DNA of 64,000 bases from Roseicella aerolata. Its GTDB lineage: Bacteria > Pseudomonadota > Alphaproteobacteria > Acetobacterales > Acetobacteraceae. This document shows, piece by piece, positions 37,451-47,105 of this stretch. Below the pieces are notes generated by a model. It saw nothing but the letters and a program-made list of their open reading frames with translations. It did not search any database and was not told where the DNA came from. The stretch is taken from positions 88,411 to 152,410 of the forward strand of contig NZ_JAJAQI010000010.1 in assembly GCF_020523605.1 (NCBI RefSeq). Direction: 5' to 3'. The translations under genes were made by a program, and so were the position numbers. How positions within the stretch are numbered: the stretch's first letter is position 1; the number at the start of each line of letters is the position of its first letter.

Positions 37451-37903
37451 ATGCCACGCCGCAGACTGTTCCTGGCAGCGCTGGTCCCGTTCGCGCTGCC
37501 CGCCGCCGGGCAGCCGGCCGATCCCGCCGGGCTGCTGCGGGCCTGGGCGGAGGCCTATGCCAGCAACGACGGTCCGCGCTGCGCGGCGCTCTATACGGAG
37601 GATGCCCGGCTCTGGGGCAGCACCAGCCGGGAGCAGACCGTCGGTCGCGCCGCGATCGCCGCCTATTTCGGCCGCGTCCGGCCGGGGGCGACCGCCATCT
37701 CCGTCAGCTTCGGCGAGCATGCGGTGCGGGAGGTAGCGCAGGGCGTCGCCCTTGCCTCCGGCCACTATAGCTTCCGCCGGCAGCGGGCGGACGGGACCGA
37801 GGCGCAGGAGCCGTCGCGGTTCAGCATGGCCATGCTGCGCGGGGCGGATGGCGCCTGGCGAATCGCCGACCATCATTCCTCGCGCCTGCCGCCGGAGCGC
37901 TGA
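37451..37903 (+). CDS. Secreted SnoaL-like / SgcJ-EcaC family protein
   Basis: A 150-residue protein with a cleavable-looking signal peptide ([18 protein letters not shown], residues 3-20). A cone-shaped NTF2-like domain follows, containing [21 protein letters not shown] and the C-terminal [14 protein letters not shown]. This pattern fits the SgcJ/EcaC group within the SnoaL superfamily; functions there vary and no catalytic set can be assigned. The ATG has GGAGG six bases upstream. It is divergent from acpXL and runs towards the tRNA-Leu gene. Confidence 0.75.
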   Translation: MPRRRLFLAALVPFALPAAGQPADPAGLLRAWAEAYASNDGPRCAALYTEDARLWGSTSREQTVGRAAIAAYFGRVRPGATAISVSFGEHAVREVAQGVALASGHYSFRRQRADGTEAQEPSRFSMAMLRGADGAWRIADHHSSRLPPER

Positions 37904-37932
37904 TCGAGGTTTCCATCCGGCAGATGCGGCGG

Positions 37933-38018
37933 TGGTGCCCCCGGGGAGATTCGAACTCCCACACCCTCTCGGGCGAGCGATTTTGAGTCGCCTGCGTCTA
38001 CCGTTCCGCCACAGGGGC
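37933..38018 (-). tRNA. tRNA-Leu (CAA)
   Basis: The minus strand folds as a complete tRNA: acceptor GCCCCTG pairing with CGGGGGC, a long variable arm typical of leucine tRNAs and a T arm GGGAG-TTCGAAT-CTCCC. The anticodon loop CTCAAAA gives anticodon CAA, which reads UUG. The CCA end is encoded. Confidence 0.96.
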
Positions 38019-38065
38019 CACGGCGCCTGATCTAGCCCGTGGCCTGCCGGGGGTCCAGCACCCCG

Positions 38066-38467
38066 TCACTCCGCCGAATGGGTCTCGAACTCGGCCGGGG
38101 CGGTGATCTCGACCAGTTCCAGATCGTCCGAGTGCTCGATCTCCCGGTGCTTCACCCGCGGCGCCTGGTAGACGCAGTCGCCCGGTTTCAGCAGCACCTC
38201 GCCGATATCCTCGTATTCGAACCGCACCCAGCCCTTCAGGATGAAGACCATCTGGAAGGTCAGTTCATGCCAGTGCCAGTGCGGCTGGGCATGGGTCCCG
38301 GGCACGGCGCGGATGACATTGGCCCCGTAGCTGCCGCCCGTGGCCTCCGCGATGCCGAGGTCGCGATAGGCGAAGAAGGCCCGGAGGCCGGCATCGAAGC
38401 TTGCCCCCTCGGCATGGCGGACCGTGGTGCGGGTGCCGGCAGCCGGCAGTGGGGAATCGTCGGGCAT
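38066..38467 (-). CDS. Cupin domain protein
   Basis: A 133-residue single cupin. The metal-binding first motif is HWHWHELTFQMVFILKG, with histidines and a glutamate, and the second motif is PGDCVYQAPRVKHREIEHS. The small beta-barrel usually binds a metal and may be a sensor, isomerase or dioxygenase; nothing indicates the substrate. The ATG at 38467 has GGGAGG six bases upstream. It is isolated, next to the tRNA-Leu gene. Confidence 0.85.
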   Translation of the reverse strand: MPDDSPLPAAGTRTTVRHAEGASFDAGLRAFFAYRDLGIAEATGGSYGANVIRAVPGTHAQPHWHWHELTFQMVFILKGWVRFEYEDIGEVLLKPGDCVYQAPRVKHREIEHSDDLELVEITAPAEFETHSAE

Positions 38468-38578
38468 GGTCGGCCTCCCTTTTTCGTGTGCGTTCTTCAC
38501 GGATGCGTGTATTGTCTGCCGCGAGCCGCCCTGCCGGGCGGCCGCTTCGCCCGACCCCACTCTGAAGGGAAGCCGCGC

Positions 38579-38806
38579 ATGCGGGAAGCCTCCCGGCAGC
38601 AGGCGCGCGCCGAGCAGCGCGCCCTGGCCGCCGCCGTGATCTGGATGCTGCTGGTGCAGATCGCCTGCGTTGTCCTGTGGGACTCCGGGTTCTTCGGCCG
38701 CCAGGCGGCGCTGGTGCACTGGCTGATCGTCGGCGTCCTGCCGCCCGCCTTCGCCCTTTGGGGCCTGCGCCACCCCGAGCCGGCCAGGGCCCGGCGGCCA
38801 CAGTAG
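38579..38806 (+). CDS. Small membrane protein with two predicted helices, unknown function
   Basis: A 75-residue protein with a charged N-terminus (REASRQQARAEQR) followed by two hydrophobic segments, AAAVIWMLLVQIACVVLW at about 18-35 and VHWLIVGVLPPAFALWGL at about 46-63. The C-terminus is basic and proline-containing. AAGGGA precedes the ATG at 38579. I do not recognise a family. It lies just upstream of otsB in the same direction. Confidence 0.6.
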   Translation: MREASRQQARAEQRALAAAVIWMLLVQIACVVLWDSGFFGRQAALVHWLIVGVLPPAFALWGLRHPEPARARRPQ

Positions 38807-38863
38807 CAGACCTCGCGCCCTCGCGACGCAACGCCGGCGGCTTCATGGGCTTGTCTAGGGGGC

Positions 38864-39624
38864 ATGGCCGGATCCTTTCTCCTGCCGCCGCCCCCTGGCG
38901 TGCCCGGTCTGGGCCCCATCGGGCGTGCGGCGCTGCTCCTCGACTTCGATGGCACCCTGGTGGAGATCGCCGCACGGCCGGATGCCGTGCGCGTGCCTCC
39001 CGAGCTGCCGGGCCTTCTGCACCGGCTGGCCGATGAGCTCTCCGGCGCGCTGGCCGTCGTCAGCGGCCGGCCGCTGCGCGACCTCGACCACTTCCTGCCG
39101 GTGCCGATCGCCATGGCGGGCGACCACGGCGCCTCGCTCCGCCCCGACCCGCTGGCGCCCGCCCTCGATCCCCGCCTCCCGCACGCGCCCGCCGCCTGGC
39201 GCGCGCGTGCCGCCGAGCTGGCCGGGCGCCACCCCGGCGCGCTGATCGAGGACAAGGAGCACGGCTTCGTCTTCCACTACCGCCAGGCGCCCGATGCGGG
39301 GCCGGAGGCGCAGGCGCTGCTCGCCTCCCTGATCGCCGAGAACCCCGAGGCCTTCACCCTGCTGGAGGCGCGCATGGCCTGGGAGGTGCGGCCGCGCGGC
39401 GCCTCCAAGGGCACCGCGGTCAGCGCCCTGATGGCCCGCCCACCCTTCGAGGGGCGGGTGCCGGTCTTCATCGGCGATGACGTGACCGATGAGGAAGGGA
39501 TGGAGGTGGCCCGCCGCCTCGGCGGCCACGGCCTCAGGCTGCAGGATGCCTTCGGCAGCCCCGCCGTGTTGCGGGACTGGCTGGCCCAGGCCGCCGCCCC
39601 GCCCGGACCCGCCGGCACCACCCC

Positions 39625-39628
<4 letters not shown>
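38864..39628 (+). CDS. otsB: Trehalose-6-phosphate phosphatase
   Basis: A 254-residue HAD-superfamily phosphatase. The nucleophile motif DFDGT has Asp27 and Asp29 (ALLLDFDGTLVEIA). The second motif is in AVVSGRP, the lysine in RGASKGTAV and the metal-binding motif is IGDDVTDEEGM. It removes phosphate from trehalose-6-phosphate to give trehalose, an osmoprotectant. The stop overlaps the GTG start of otsA, so the two enzymes are made from one transcript in the order otsB-otsA. Confidence 0.95.
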
Positions 39629-40971
<1,343 letters not shown>

Positions 40972-40974
40972 TGG

Positions 40975-40995
40975 TTGGGGGGCCTTGCCCCCCAA
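40975..40995. terminator. Hairpin 1 after otsA
   Basis: A perfect 9-bp stem (TTGGGGGGC) with a 3-base CTT loop begins four bases after the otsA stop, between convergent genes. No T-tract follows on either strand. Confidence 0.7.
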
Positions 40996-41003
40996 GCCCC
41001 CCA

Positions 41004-41024
41004 CCAGGCCAGAACCTGGCCTGG
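41004..41024. repeat. Hairpin 2 after otsA (CCAGGCCAG palindrome)
   Basis: A perfect 9-bp stem (CCAGGCCAG) with a 3-base AAC loop lies directly after hairpin 1. The pair mirrors the arrangement at 31860-31910, where a GGGGGC stem is followed by a CCAGGGG stem and GGACC. This suggests a dispersed intergenic element acting as a terminator. Confidence 0.65.
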
Positions 41025-41128
41025 ACCGGTCGGAGTTCGGCTGGCACCGGAGATGGAGACGCGGGCCAGCTTCGAAGAATGGGTGCAGGCTCCCCAATGC
41101 CGCAGGCGCAGCGGGGAGAGGCGGTGCC

Positions 41129-41761
41129 TCAGCTCAGCGGCACCGCCACATGCTTCGCATAGGCCGGCCGCGCCAGCAGCCGCTCATACCAGCCCCGCAG
41201 CCGCGGCAGGTCCGGCCGCTCGATCGGCAGCGCGAACCAGCGGTGCAGGAAGCCACCGAGGGCCATGTCGGCGATGCTGAACGGCCCTGCGACATGGTCG
41301 CGTTCCGCCAGTTGCGCCTCGATGATGCGCCACAGCCGCTCGGCGGCATCGCGCGCCTTCGCGCAGGCGGCCATGTCGCGCTCGGCCTCCGGCGTCCTGA
41401 CCAGCGTCCAGAAGATCACCCGCATCGGCTCGTTGAGCGAGGCGAGCGTCCAGTCCATCCAGCGCTCGACATCGGCGCGGGCCTCGGGCGCCTCCGGGTA
41501 GAAGGTGTTGCCGCCCGGCTGGGTGCGGCAGAGATAGCGGAGGATCGCGTGGCTCTCCCACAGGGTGTAGCCATGCGGCATGACCAGGGTCGGCACGGTC
41601 GCATTCGGGTTCATCGCGGCGTAGTCGGCATCCCGCGTGCGGCCGAAGGCGCCGCCGGCATCGATCCGGTCGAAGGGCAGGGCCAGCTCGTCCAGCAGCC
41701 ACAGCACCTTCATGACATTGACGGAGTTGGCCCGTCCCCAGACGGTCAGCAGCTTCGGCAT
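41129..41761 (-). CDS. Glutathione S-transferase family protein (copy 2)
   Basis: A 210-residue GST with an N-terminal thioredoxin-like domain (VWGRANSVNVMKVLWLLDEL) including the glutathione-binding TVPTLVMPHGYTLWESHAIL, and an all-helical C-terminal domain. The N-terminal active residue is probably the serine of RANSVN. It is a tandem paralogue of the gene three bases upstream, with obvious similarity throughout (for example RADVERWMDW and HRWFALPI in both). The start is 41761. Function is likely detoxification or maleylpyruvate-type isomerisation, not determinable here. Confidence 0.9.
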   Translation of the reverse strand: MPKLLTVWGRANSVNVMKVLWLLDELALPFDRIDAGGAFGRTRDADYAAMNPNATVPTLVMPHGYTLWESHAILRYLCRTQPGGNTFYPEAPEARADVERWMDWTLASLNEPMRVIFWTLVRTPEAERDMAACAKARDAAERLWRIIEAQLAERDHVAGPFSIADMALGGFLHRWFALPIERPDLPRLRGWYERLLARPAYAKHVAVPLS

Positions 41762-41764
41762 GGG

Positions 41765-42391
41765 TCAGACCATCGGCACGGCGACATGCGCCGCATAGCC
41801 CGGGTGCTGCGCCTTCAGCCGCTCGTACCAGGCTTCCAGGTTCGGCAGCGCGGCGCGCTGGATGGGCAGGGCGAACCAGCGGTGCAGCCAGGGGCCGAGC
41901 GCGATATCGGCCAGCGAGAAGCCGCCCGCGACATAATCCCGCCCCGCCAGCTGCCGGTCGACGATCGTCCAGAGTGCCTCCGCCTCGTCGCGCGCCTTCG
42001 CCGCCGCGGCCAGGTCGCGCTGTGCCTCCGGGATGCGGACATAGGTGAAGAAGATCGTCGTCATCGGCCCGTTGAGGCTGGCGAGCTGCCAGTCCATCCA
42101 GCGCTCGACATCGGCGCGGGCCCTGGGCGCGGTCGGGTGGATGGGATCGCCCGGCTTCCGGGCCGCCACCAGGTAGCGGAGGATGGAGTTGCTCTCCCAC
42201 AGGGAATAGCCGTCCGGCTCCTCGATGGTCGGGACCCGGCTGTTCGGGTTCATCGCGAGGTAGAAGGGCTCCTTCGTCTTCCCGTACTCGCCGCCGGCAT
42301 CGATCCGCTCATGGGGGATCGACAGCTCCTCGCAGAGCCAGAGCACCTTCATCACATTGCTCGAACTGGCGCGGCCCCAGATCTTCAGCAT
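41765..42391 (-). CDS. Glutathione S-transferase family protein (copy 1)
   Basis: A 208-residue GST with the same two-domain plan as its downstream neighbour. The N-terminal site is GRASSSNVMKVLWLCEEL, the glutathione-binding loop is VPTIEEPDGYSLWESNSIL and the C-terminal domain has RADVERWMDWQLASLNGP. The two genes are separated by three bases and clearly arose by tandem duplication, then diverged considerably. An exceptionally perfect palindromic repeat lies upstream of the start. Confidence 0.9.
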   Translation of the reverse strand: MLKIWGRASSSNVMKVLWLCEELSIPHERIDAGGEYGKTKEPFYLAMNPNSRVPTIEEPDGYSLWESNSILRYLVAARKPGDPIHPTAPRARADVERWMDWQLASLNGPMTTIFFTYVRIPEAQRDLAAAAKARDEAEALWTIVDRQLAGRDYVAGGFSLADIALGPWLHRWFALPIQRAALPNLEAWYERLKAQHPGYAAHVAVPMV

Positions 42392-42422
42392 GGCGCATCC
42401 CCTTCCGTATCGGGGGCAGCCT

Positions 42423-42470
42423 AGAGCAGATCGCCGGCGGCCGTGAACGACCGAAGGCGTGAATCTGCTC
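42423..42470 (+). repeat. Dispersed intergenic repeat, module A (copy 1)
   Basis: An inverted repeat with arms GAGCAGAT and ATCTGCTC about 31 bases apart (42424-42431 and 42463-42470). The internal sequence contains GGCGGCCGTGAACG and GGCGTGAA. A closely similar module occurs at 56756-56802 and a one-armed version at 48090-48117. Confidence 0.75.
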
Positions 42471-42483
42471 GGAAAACAAGGAG

Positions 42484-42525
42484 CTACAGCGGATTGCGTT
42501 CAGTTCTGAACGCAATCCGCTGTAG
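42484..42525. repeat. Dispersed intergenic repeat, module B: perfect 20-bp palindrome (copy 1)
   Basis: Two perfect 20-base arms starting CTACAGCGGATTGCGTTCAG flank a TT centre, giving an uninterrupted 42-base palindrome between the GST pair and dsbB. Degenerate forms with the same core (GCGGATTGCG ... CAATCCGC) are at 48053-48088 and 56815-56859. Confidence 0.95.
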
Positions 42526-42596
42526 CACCGCCCACGGGCCTGCCCCAACCGGGGCGGCGGGTTGCGCGGGATGGGCCCCCCGGCGCAGAAAGGCGC

Positions 42597-43070
42597 ATGG
42601 CTCCGATGCTGATCCTGGCAGCCCTCTCGGCCGCCGCGCCGCTCTTCGCCCGCGCCAGCGAGGACCTCTTCGGCCTCGCCCCCTGCGAGCTCTGCCTGTG
42701 GCAGCGCTGGCCCTATTGGGTGGCGGCGGGGCTGGCCCTCGGGGCGGCGCTCTGGCCGCGCGGGCGGGGCTGGCTGGGGCCACTCGCCGTCCTCGCCGTG
42801 CTCGCCTCCGGTGCCATCGGCGTCTTCCATTTCGGGGTGGAGCAGGGCTGGTGGCCCTCTCCGCTTGCGGGCTGCCAGGTGCCGCAATCCATGGGCGGCA
42901 GCGTCGAGGACATGCTGCGCTCCCTGCAGGCCGCGCCCTCCAAGCCCTGCGACGCGCCGGCCTATCTGATCCCCGGCCTGCCGGTCTCCATGGCGGCGAT
43001 GAACACCCTCTATGCGCTTGGCCTTTCGGCGCTCGGCCTCATCTGGATGCGCAGAGGAGCAAAGGCATGA
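42597..43070 (+). CDS. dsbB: Disulfide bond formation protein B family
   Basis: A 157-residue inner-membrane protein with four hydrophobic helices. The first periplasmic redox pair is the C-x-x-C of LAPCELCLWQRWPYW, and the second pair lies in AGCQVPQSMGG and SKPCDAPAY. Together they pass electrons from DsbA to ubiquinone. The WQRWPYW stretch is typical of the DsbB family. Its stop overlaps the ATG of coq7 (ATGA), so production of this quinone-using enzyme is coupled to a ubiquinone-biosynthesis gene. Confidence 0.92.
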   Translation: MAPMLILAALSAAAPLFARASEDLFGLAPCELCLWQRWPYWVAAGLALGAALWPRGRGWLGPLAVLAVLASGAIGVFHFGVEQGWWPSPLAGCQVPQSMGGSVEDMLRSLQAAPSKPCDAPAYLIPGLPVSMAAMNTLYALGLSALGLIWMRRGAKA

Positions 43071-43636
43071 CCCGCAGGACCGGCCAGAGAATGACGGGCG
43101 AGGGACGCCTGCCCGGCGACCCCACCCCGCGCCAGATTGTGGAGCGCGTTATCCGCGTGGACCACGCCGGCGAGTACGGTGCCAAGCGCATCTACCAGGG
43201 CCAGCTCGCCGTGCTGCGCGGCACGAAATGGGAAGGGCTGATCCGCCACATGCAGGCGCAGGAGCAGGTGCATCTCGACACATTCTCGAGGCTGATCGCC
43301 GAGCGGCGGGTGCGGCCGACGGCGCTGCTGCCGGTCTGGCATGTGGCGGGCTTCGCGCTGGGCGCCGCGACGGCGCTGCTCGGCCACCGCGCCGCCATGG
43401 CCTGCACCGTCGCGGTGGAGGAGGCGATCGACGAGCATTATGCGGCGCAGGAACGGGCGCTGGGCGAGGACGAGGCCACGCTGCGCGGCCATGTCGAGCA
43501 GTTCCGCGCCGAGGAGCTGGAGCACCGCGACATCGGCCTGGAGCACGAGGCCGAGCAGGCCCCCGCCTACCGGCTGCTGAGCGCCGCGATCAAGGCCGGC
43601 TGCAAGGTGGCGATCAAGGTGAGCGAACGGGTGTAG
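43067..43636 (+). CDS. coq7: Demethoxyubiquinone hydroxylase (COQ7 family)
   Basis: A 189-residue di-iron monooxygenase that performs a late hydroxylation in ubiquinone synthesis. Diiron ligands are found in RVDHAGEYGAKRIY, AQEQVHLDTF, VAVEEAIDEHYAAQE and AEELEHRDIGLEHEAEQAP, in the two-repeat E...ExxH arrangement of the family. The ATG overlaps the dsbB stop and is preceded by GAGGAG/AAAGG. Confidence 0.95.
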   Translation: MTRRTGQRMTGEGRLPGDPTPRQIVERVIRVDHAGEYGAKRIYQGQLAVLRGTKWEGLIRHMQAQEQVHLDTFSRLIAERRVRPTALLPVWHVAGFALGAATALLGHRAAMACTVAVEEAIDEHYAAQERALGEDEATLRGHVEQFRAEELEHRDIGLEHEAEQAPAYRLLSAAIKAGCKVAIKVSERV

Positions 43637-43708
43637 CGGCGCGCGGCGCGGGCTTGACCCGGCTGCCGCTTTCCGCCGGCATGGCATGGCCCAGCAGGAC
43701 CCCGCGCC

Positions 43709-44176
43709 ATGCCGAATCTCCCCCTTCCGGAAGCCGATGCCGCCACCAGCGCCGCCATCAAGGCCTGGCTGGCCGATTTCGCGGCAAGGGTGCGGGCGGT
43801 GGACTATGCCGGCGCCTATCCCTTCTGGCACGACGACATCGTCATCTTCGGCACCTACCAGGAGTTGGTGAAGAGCCGCCAGGCCTGGACCGACAGCCAG
43901 TGGGACAATGTCTGGCCACGCACCGCCGACTTCACCTTCGATCTCGACAACACCCTGGTGCTGGCCTCACCGGATGACGCCATGGCGGTGGCCATCACCC
44001 CCTGGACCAGCACCGGCTTCCATCCGGACGGCACGCCCTTCCCGCGGCCGGGCCGGGCGACCATCGTCCTGGCAAGGCAGCCGGACGGGCGCTGGGTCGG
44101 CGTGCACAGCCACATGTCGCTCGGCAAGGGCGTGCCGCAGGACAGCCACGGCCGGCGGCCGGTGAAGGCGCGGTAG
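43709..44176 (+). CDS. SnoaL-like (NTF2-fold) protein
   Basis: A 155-residue cytoplasmic protein. The first helix contains AIKAWLADFAARVRAVDYAGAYPFW and the beta-sheet part includes AMAVAITPWTSTGFH, ending with RWVGVHSHMSL. This is the DUF4440/SnoaL-type NTF2 fold. Function is unassigned; such proteins range from isomerases to stress-associated proteins. No signal peptide is seen, unlike the other SnoaL-like protein at 37.4 kb. Confidence 0.75.
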   Translation: MPNLPLPEADAATSAAIKAWLADFAARVRAVDYAGAYPFWHDDIVIFGTYQELVKSRQAWTDSQWDNVWPRTADFTFDLDNTLVLASPDDAMAVAITPWTSTGFHPDGTPFPRPGRATIVLARQPDGRWVGVHSHMSLGKGVPQDSHGRRPVKAR

Positions 44177-44379
44177 GGCAAGGCGCAGCCGGGCCGACCC
44201 GGCCGGGCGGCGTCATCGGGCGGCCCGAACAGCGCCGGACCGCCGGGCGCGCGTCACCCGGCGCGTCGGGCGGGCCCGGCGCGGTGGCGGCCGGCGCCCT
44301 CCACCGCCCCGGCGCCGGGTTGCCCGCCGCCGCGGGCCGCGCCACCCTCGCCGCCCAAGAGAGGGGAGGAGGGACGCCG

Positions 44380-45345
44380 ATGCCCGTGGACCCGCAGATC
44401 CAGGCGCTGCTCGAGGCCGGCCGCCACCTGCCGCGCACCGAGACGCTCTCCGTGCCCGAGGCCCGGGCGCAGTACGAGGCCCGCATCGCCGCCATGGCGC
44501 CACCCGCGAAGGTGGCGCGCGTCGAGGAGCGCGACATCCCCGGCCCGACCGGCGCACCCCTCCGGCTCCGCCTCTACACGCCGGAAGGGCGGGGGCCCTT
44601 TCCGCTGCTGGTCTTCTTCCATGGCAGCGGCTTCGTGCTCTGCAGCCTCGAGACGCATGACGGCATCTGCCGCAACCTCTGCGCCGGCGCGGGCTGCGTC
44701 GTCGCCTCGGTGGATTACCGGCTGGCGCCGGAGCATCCCTTCCCGGCGGCGCCGGAGGACTGCCTGCTGGCCACCCGCTGGTGCGCGGACCACGCTGCCG
44801 AACTCGGCGCCGATCCGGCGCGGGTCGTCATCGGCGGGGGCAGCGCCGGCGGCAACCTGGCCGCGGTAACCGCGCTGCGCCTGCGGGACGAGGGCGGGCC
44901 GAAGGTCCTCGGCCAGATGCTGCTCTATCCCGTGACCGACTGGCACACGCCCGGGCACCCCTCCTATGCCGAGAATGCCGAGGGCTATGGCCTGACCCGC
45001 GCCACCATGGAGTGGTTCTGGGGCCATTACATGCCCGATCCGGGCGGCACCGTCTCCCATCCGCATGCCGCGCCGATCCATGCCGCGAGCCATGCCGGCC
45101 TGCCGCCCGCGCTCGTCACCACCGCCGAATACGACCCGCTGCGCGACGAGGGCGAAGCCTATGCCGAGAGGCTCCGCGCGGCCGGCGTGCCGGTGTCCTG
45201 CACGCGCTGGCTGGGGCTGAACCACGGCTTCTATTTCTGGTGCGGCAAGGTGGACCGCGCGACCGCCGCGATGGCGGAGGCGGCCGGCTGGCTGCGGGAG
45301 GTCTTCGCGGGAAGGCCGCCGGTATGGCCGACGGTGCACCGGTGA
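44380..45345 (+). CDS. Alpha/beta hydrolase, hormone-sensitive lipase (HSL) family esterase
   Basis: A 321-residue esterase. The oxyanion motif reads FFHGSGFVLCSLETHD (HGSG in place of the usual HGGG). The nucleophile elbow is IGGGSAGGNLAA, the acid lies in TAEYDPLRDEGE and the histidine in GLNHGFYFW. These define bacterial HSL/family IV esterases acting on short acyl esters. GAGGGGAGGAGGGA upstream of the ATG at 44380 is a strong ribosome-binding site. It is a stand-alone gene. Confidence 0.9.
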   Translation: MPVDPQIQALLEAGRHLPRTETLSVPEARAQYEARIAAMAPPAKVARVEERDIPGPTGAPLRLRLYTPEGRGPFPLLVFFHGSGFVLCSLETHDGICRNLCAGAGCVVASVDYRLAPEHPFPAAPEDCLLATRWCADHAAELGADPARVVIGGGSAGGNLAAVTALRLRDEGGPKVLGQMLLYPVTDWHTPGHPSYAENAEGYGLTRATMEWFWGHYMPDPGGTVSHPHAAPIHAASHAGLPPALVTTAEYDPLRDEGEAYAERLRAAGVPVSCTRWLGLNHGFYFWCGKVDRATAAMAEAAGWLREVFAGRPPVWPTVHR

Positions 45346-45660
45346 CCCGCTCGATCACAGACCACCGAGGAGGCGAAGAGCCGCGCGCACCCCTGCCGCC
45401 CCGGCCCGGCTTGTGGCGGGCTGGCATTCCGGTCTGATCTGCACGCCACCCGGGGGCAGCCGGCCGCGGAGCCGGCCCGCGCCTTTACCCGGCCTGGCCA
45501 GGGGAGCCGGCGGGGCCGAGTCCTCAAGCAGGCCGCTGCCCAGCCATGATGGCGAGGCAACGGAGCGCGGCCACGGCGGAATGTGGTCAGAACGGAGCGC
45601 CGACCGCGATGGGTTGCCATCTACGGAGCAAGGGCATCCGCGTCGCCTCCATGCCCGCCC
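45346..45660. other. Intergenic region of 315 bp, nothing identified
   Basis: This gap separates the convergent ends of the HSL-type esterase and the HNH endonuclease genes. Short frames exist but lack coding character. I see no tRNA, repeat or good terminator stem. Confidence 0.5.
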
Positions 45661-46236
45661 TCAGCTCTCCAGCTCGGAATCCCAGTACAGGTAGTCCCGC
45701 CAGCTCTCATGCAGGTAGTTCGGCGGGAAGGCCCGGCCATTCTCCTGCAGCTCCCAGCTCGTCGGCTGGCGCGGGCTCTGGCGGGGATGCATGTGGCATT
45801 CCCGCGGCAGCTTGTTCCCCTTGCGCAGGTTGCAGGGGCCGCAGGCGGTGCAGACATTCTCCCAGGTGGTCCGGCCGCCGCGGCTGCGCGGGATCACGTG
45901 GTCGAAGGTCAGGTCGTGGGTCGGCCGCCCCTCGCCGCAATACTGGCATTCGAAGCGGTCACGCAGGAACACGTTGAACCGGGTGAAGGCCGGCCGCCGC
46001 GCCGCCGGGATGTATTCCTTCAGCGCGATCACGCTCGGCAGCCGCATGGACAGGGTGGGCGAATGCACCACCGCCTCGTACTCGTTCAGCACGGAAACGC
46101 GGTCGAGGAACACGGCCTTCACCGCATCCTGCCAGGACCAGATCGACAACGGGAAATAGGAGAGCGGGCGGAAATCCGCGTTCAGCACGAGGGCCGGGAA
46201 GGTCTGGCCACCGATGAAGCTACCGCCGTCAGGCAA
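45661..46236 (-). CDS. HNH endonuclease
   Basis: A 191-residue protein. The zinc-binding cysteines are in ECQYCGEG and CTACGPCN, and the HNH core reads HDLTFDHVIPRSRGGRTTWENVC. The N-terminal block (ALVLNADFRPLSYFPLSIWS) and the PAARRPAFTRFNVFLRDRF segment mark the conserved bacterial HNH family whose cellular role is unclear, possibly DNA repair or restriction. The start is a TTG at 46236, supported by AGGAG six bases upstream; no suitable ATG exists. Confidence 0.85.
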   Translation of the reverse strand: MPDGGSFIGGQTFPALVLNADFRPLSYFPLSIWSWQDAVKAVFLDRVSVLNEYEAVVHSPTLSMRLPSVIALKEYIPAARRPAFTRFNVFLRDRFECQYCGEGRPTHDLTFDHVIPRSRGGRTTWENVCTACGPCNLRKGNKLPRECHMHPRQSPRQPTSWELQENGRAFPPNYLHESWRDYLYWDSELES

Positions 46237-46395
46237 GCGCCGCTCCTATCCGGGGCGGTGCCAGCTACCCATGGGGCCCGTAACAAGGTTTGGGCCCCAT
46301 ATCCTGTGGCACCGCCGTGTTCTCCCGCATCCTGCCCCTGCTGGCCGCACCGTGCAAGGCATGCCGCCCGGAGGGGGGCGGTTTTCATGGCTTCG

Positions 46396-47061
46396 TCATG
46401 CGTCCGGCGCCGCACCGAAACCCGCCTGCAGCGTGCGGAGCCCGGCCGCCAGCCCCGCCTCGTCGATCCCATGGGCGAGGCCCGGGCGGTAGATCGCCTC
46501 CACCGGCACCCCGGCCTCGCGCAGCGCCGATTCGGCCATGCGCGTCGCCTGCACCGGCACGATGTCATCCGCCTCGCCATGCACCAGCAGCACCGGCGGG
46601 CGGCCGGTGATCTCGGCCGCCAGCGCCTCCGGCGCCAGCAGCGCGCCGGAATAGCCGAGGATGGCCGCCGGCGGGGTGGCCCGGCGCAGCCCGGTGAAGA
46701 GCGCCATCATGCAGCCCTGGCTGAACCCGGCCAGCGCCAGGGCCGAGCCGGGCAGGCCCAGCCGCGCCAGCTCTGCCTCCAGGAAGGCCTCCAGCCCCTC
46801 CCGCGCCGCCCGCGCGCCGGCCGCCATCAAGGCCGGGCGCCGGTCCTGCAGGCTGAACCACTGCCGGCCATAGGGACCCATGTCGCAGGCCTCCGACGCA
46901 TCGGGCGCCACGAAGGCGGCATGCGGCAGGGCCTCGGCCCAGTGCGGCGCCAGCGCGATCAGGTCCGACCCGTCGGCGCCCAGGCCGTGCAGCAGCACGA
47001 CCAGTTGCCGGGCGGGGCCGCCCGTCCTGGGGCCGAAGCGCGGTCCGTCGAGTCGTGCCAT
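46396..47061 (-). CDS. Phospholipase/carboxylesterase family hydrolase
   Basis: A 221-residue alpha/beta hydrolase of the carboxylesterase/acyl-protein thioesterase group. Motifs are VVLLHGLGADGSDLIALAP near the N-terminus, the nucleophile elbow LAGFSQGCMMAL, the acid in HGEADDIVPV and the histidine in RPGLAHGIDEAG. The start ATG at 47061 has GGAG eight bases upstream. It is divergent from gluQ, with the two starts only about 45 bp apart. Confidence 0.88.
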   Translation of the reverse strand: MARLDGPRFGPRTGGPARQLVVLLHGLGADGSDLIALAPHWAEALPHAAFVAPDASEACDMGPYGRQWFSLQDRRPALMAAGARAAREGLEAFLEAELARLGLPGSALALAGFSQGCMMALFTGLRRATPPAAILGYSGALLAPEALAAEITGRPPVLLVHGEADDIVPVQATRMAESALREAGVPVEAIYRPGLAHGIDEAGLAAGLRTLQAGFGAAPDA

Positions 47062-47105
47062 GCGTCTTGCTCCTGCTGTCCGTCTGCCGCTACGCGCCGG
47101 GACCG

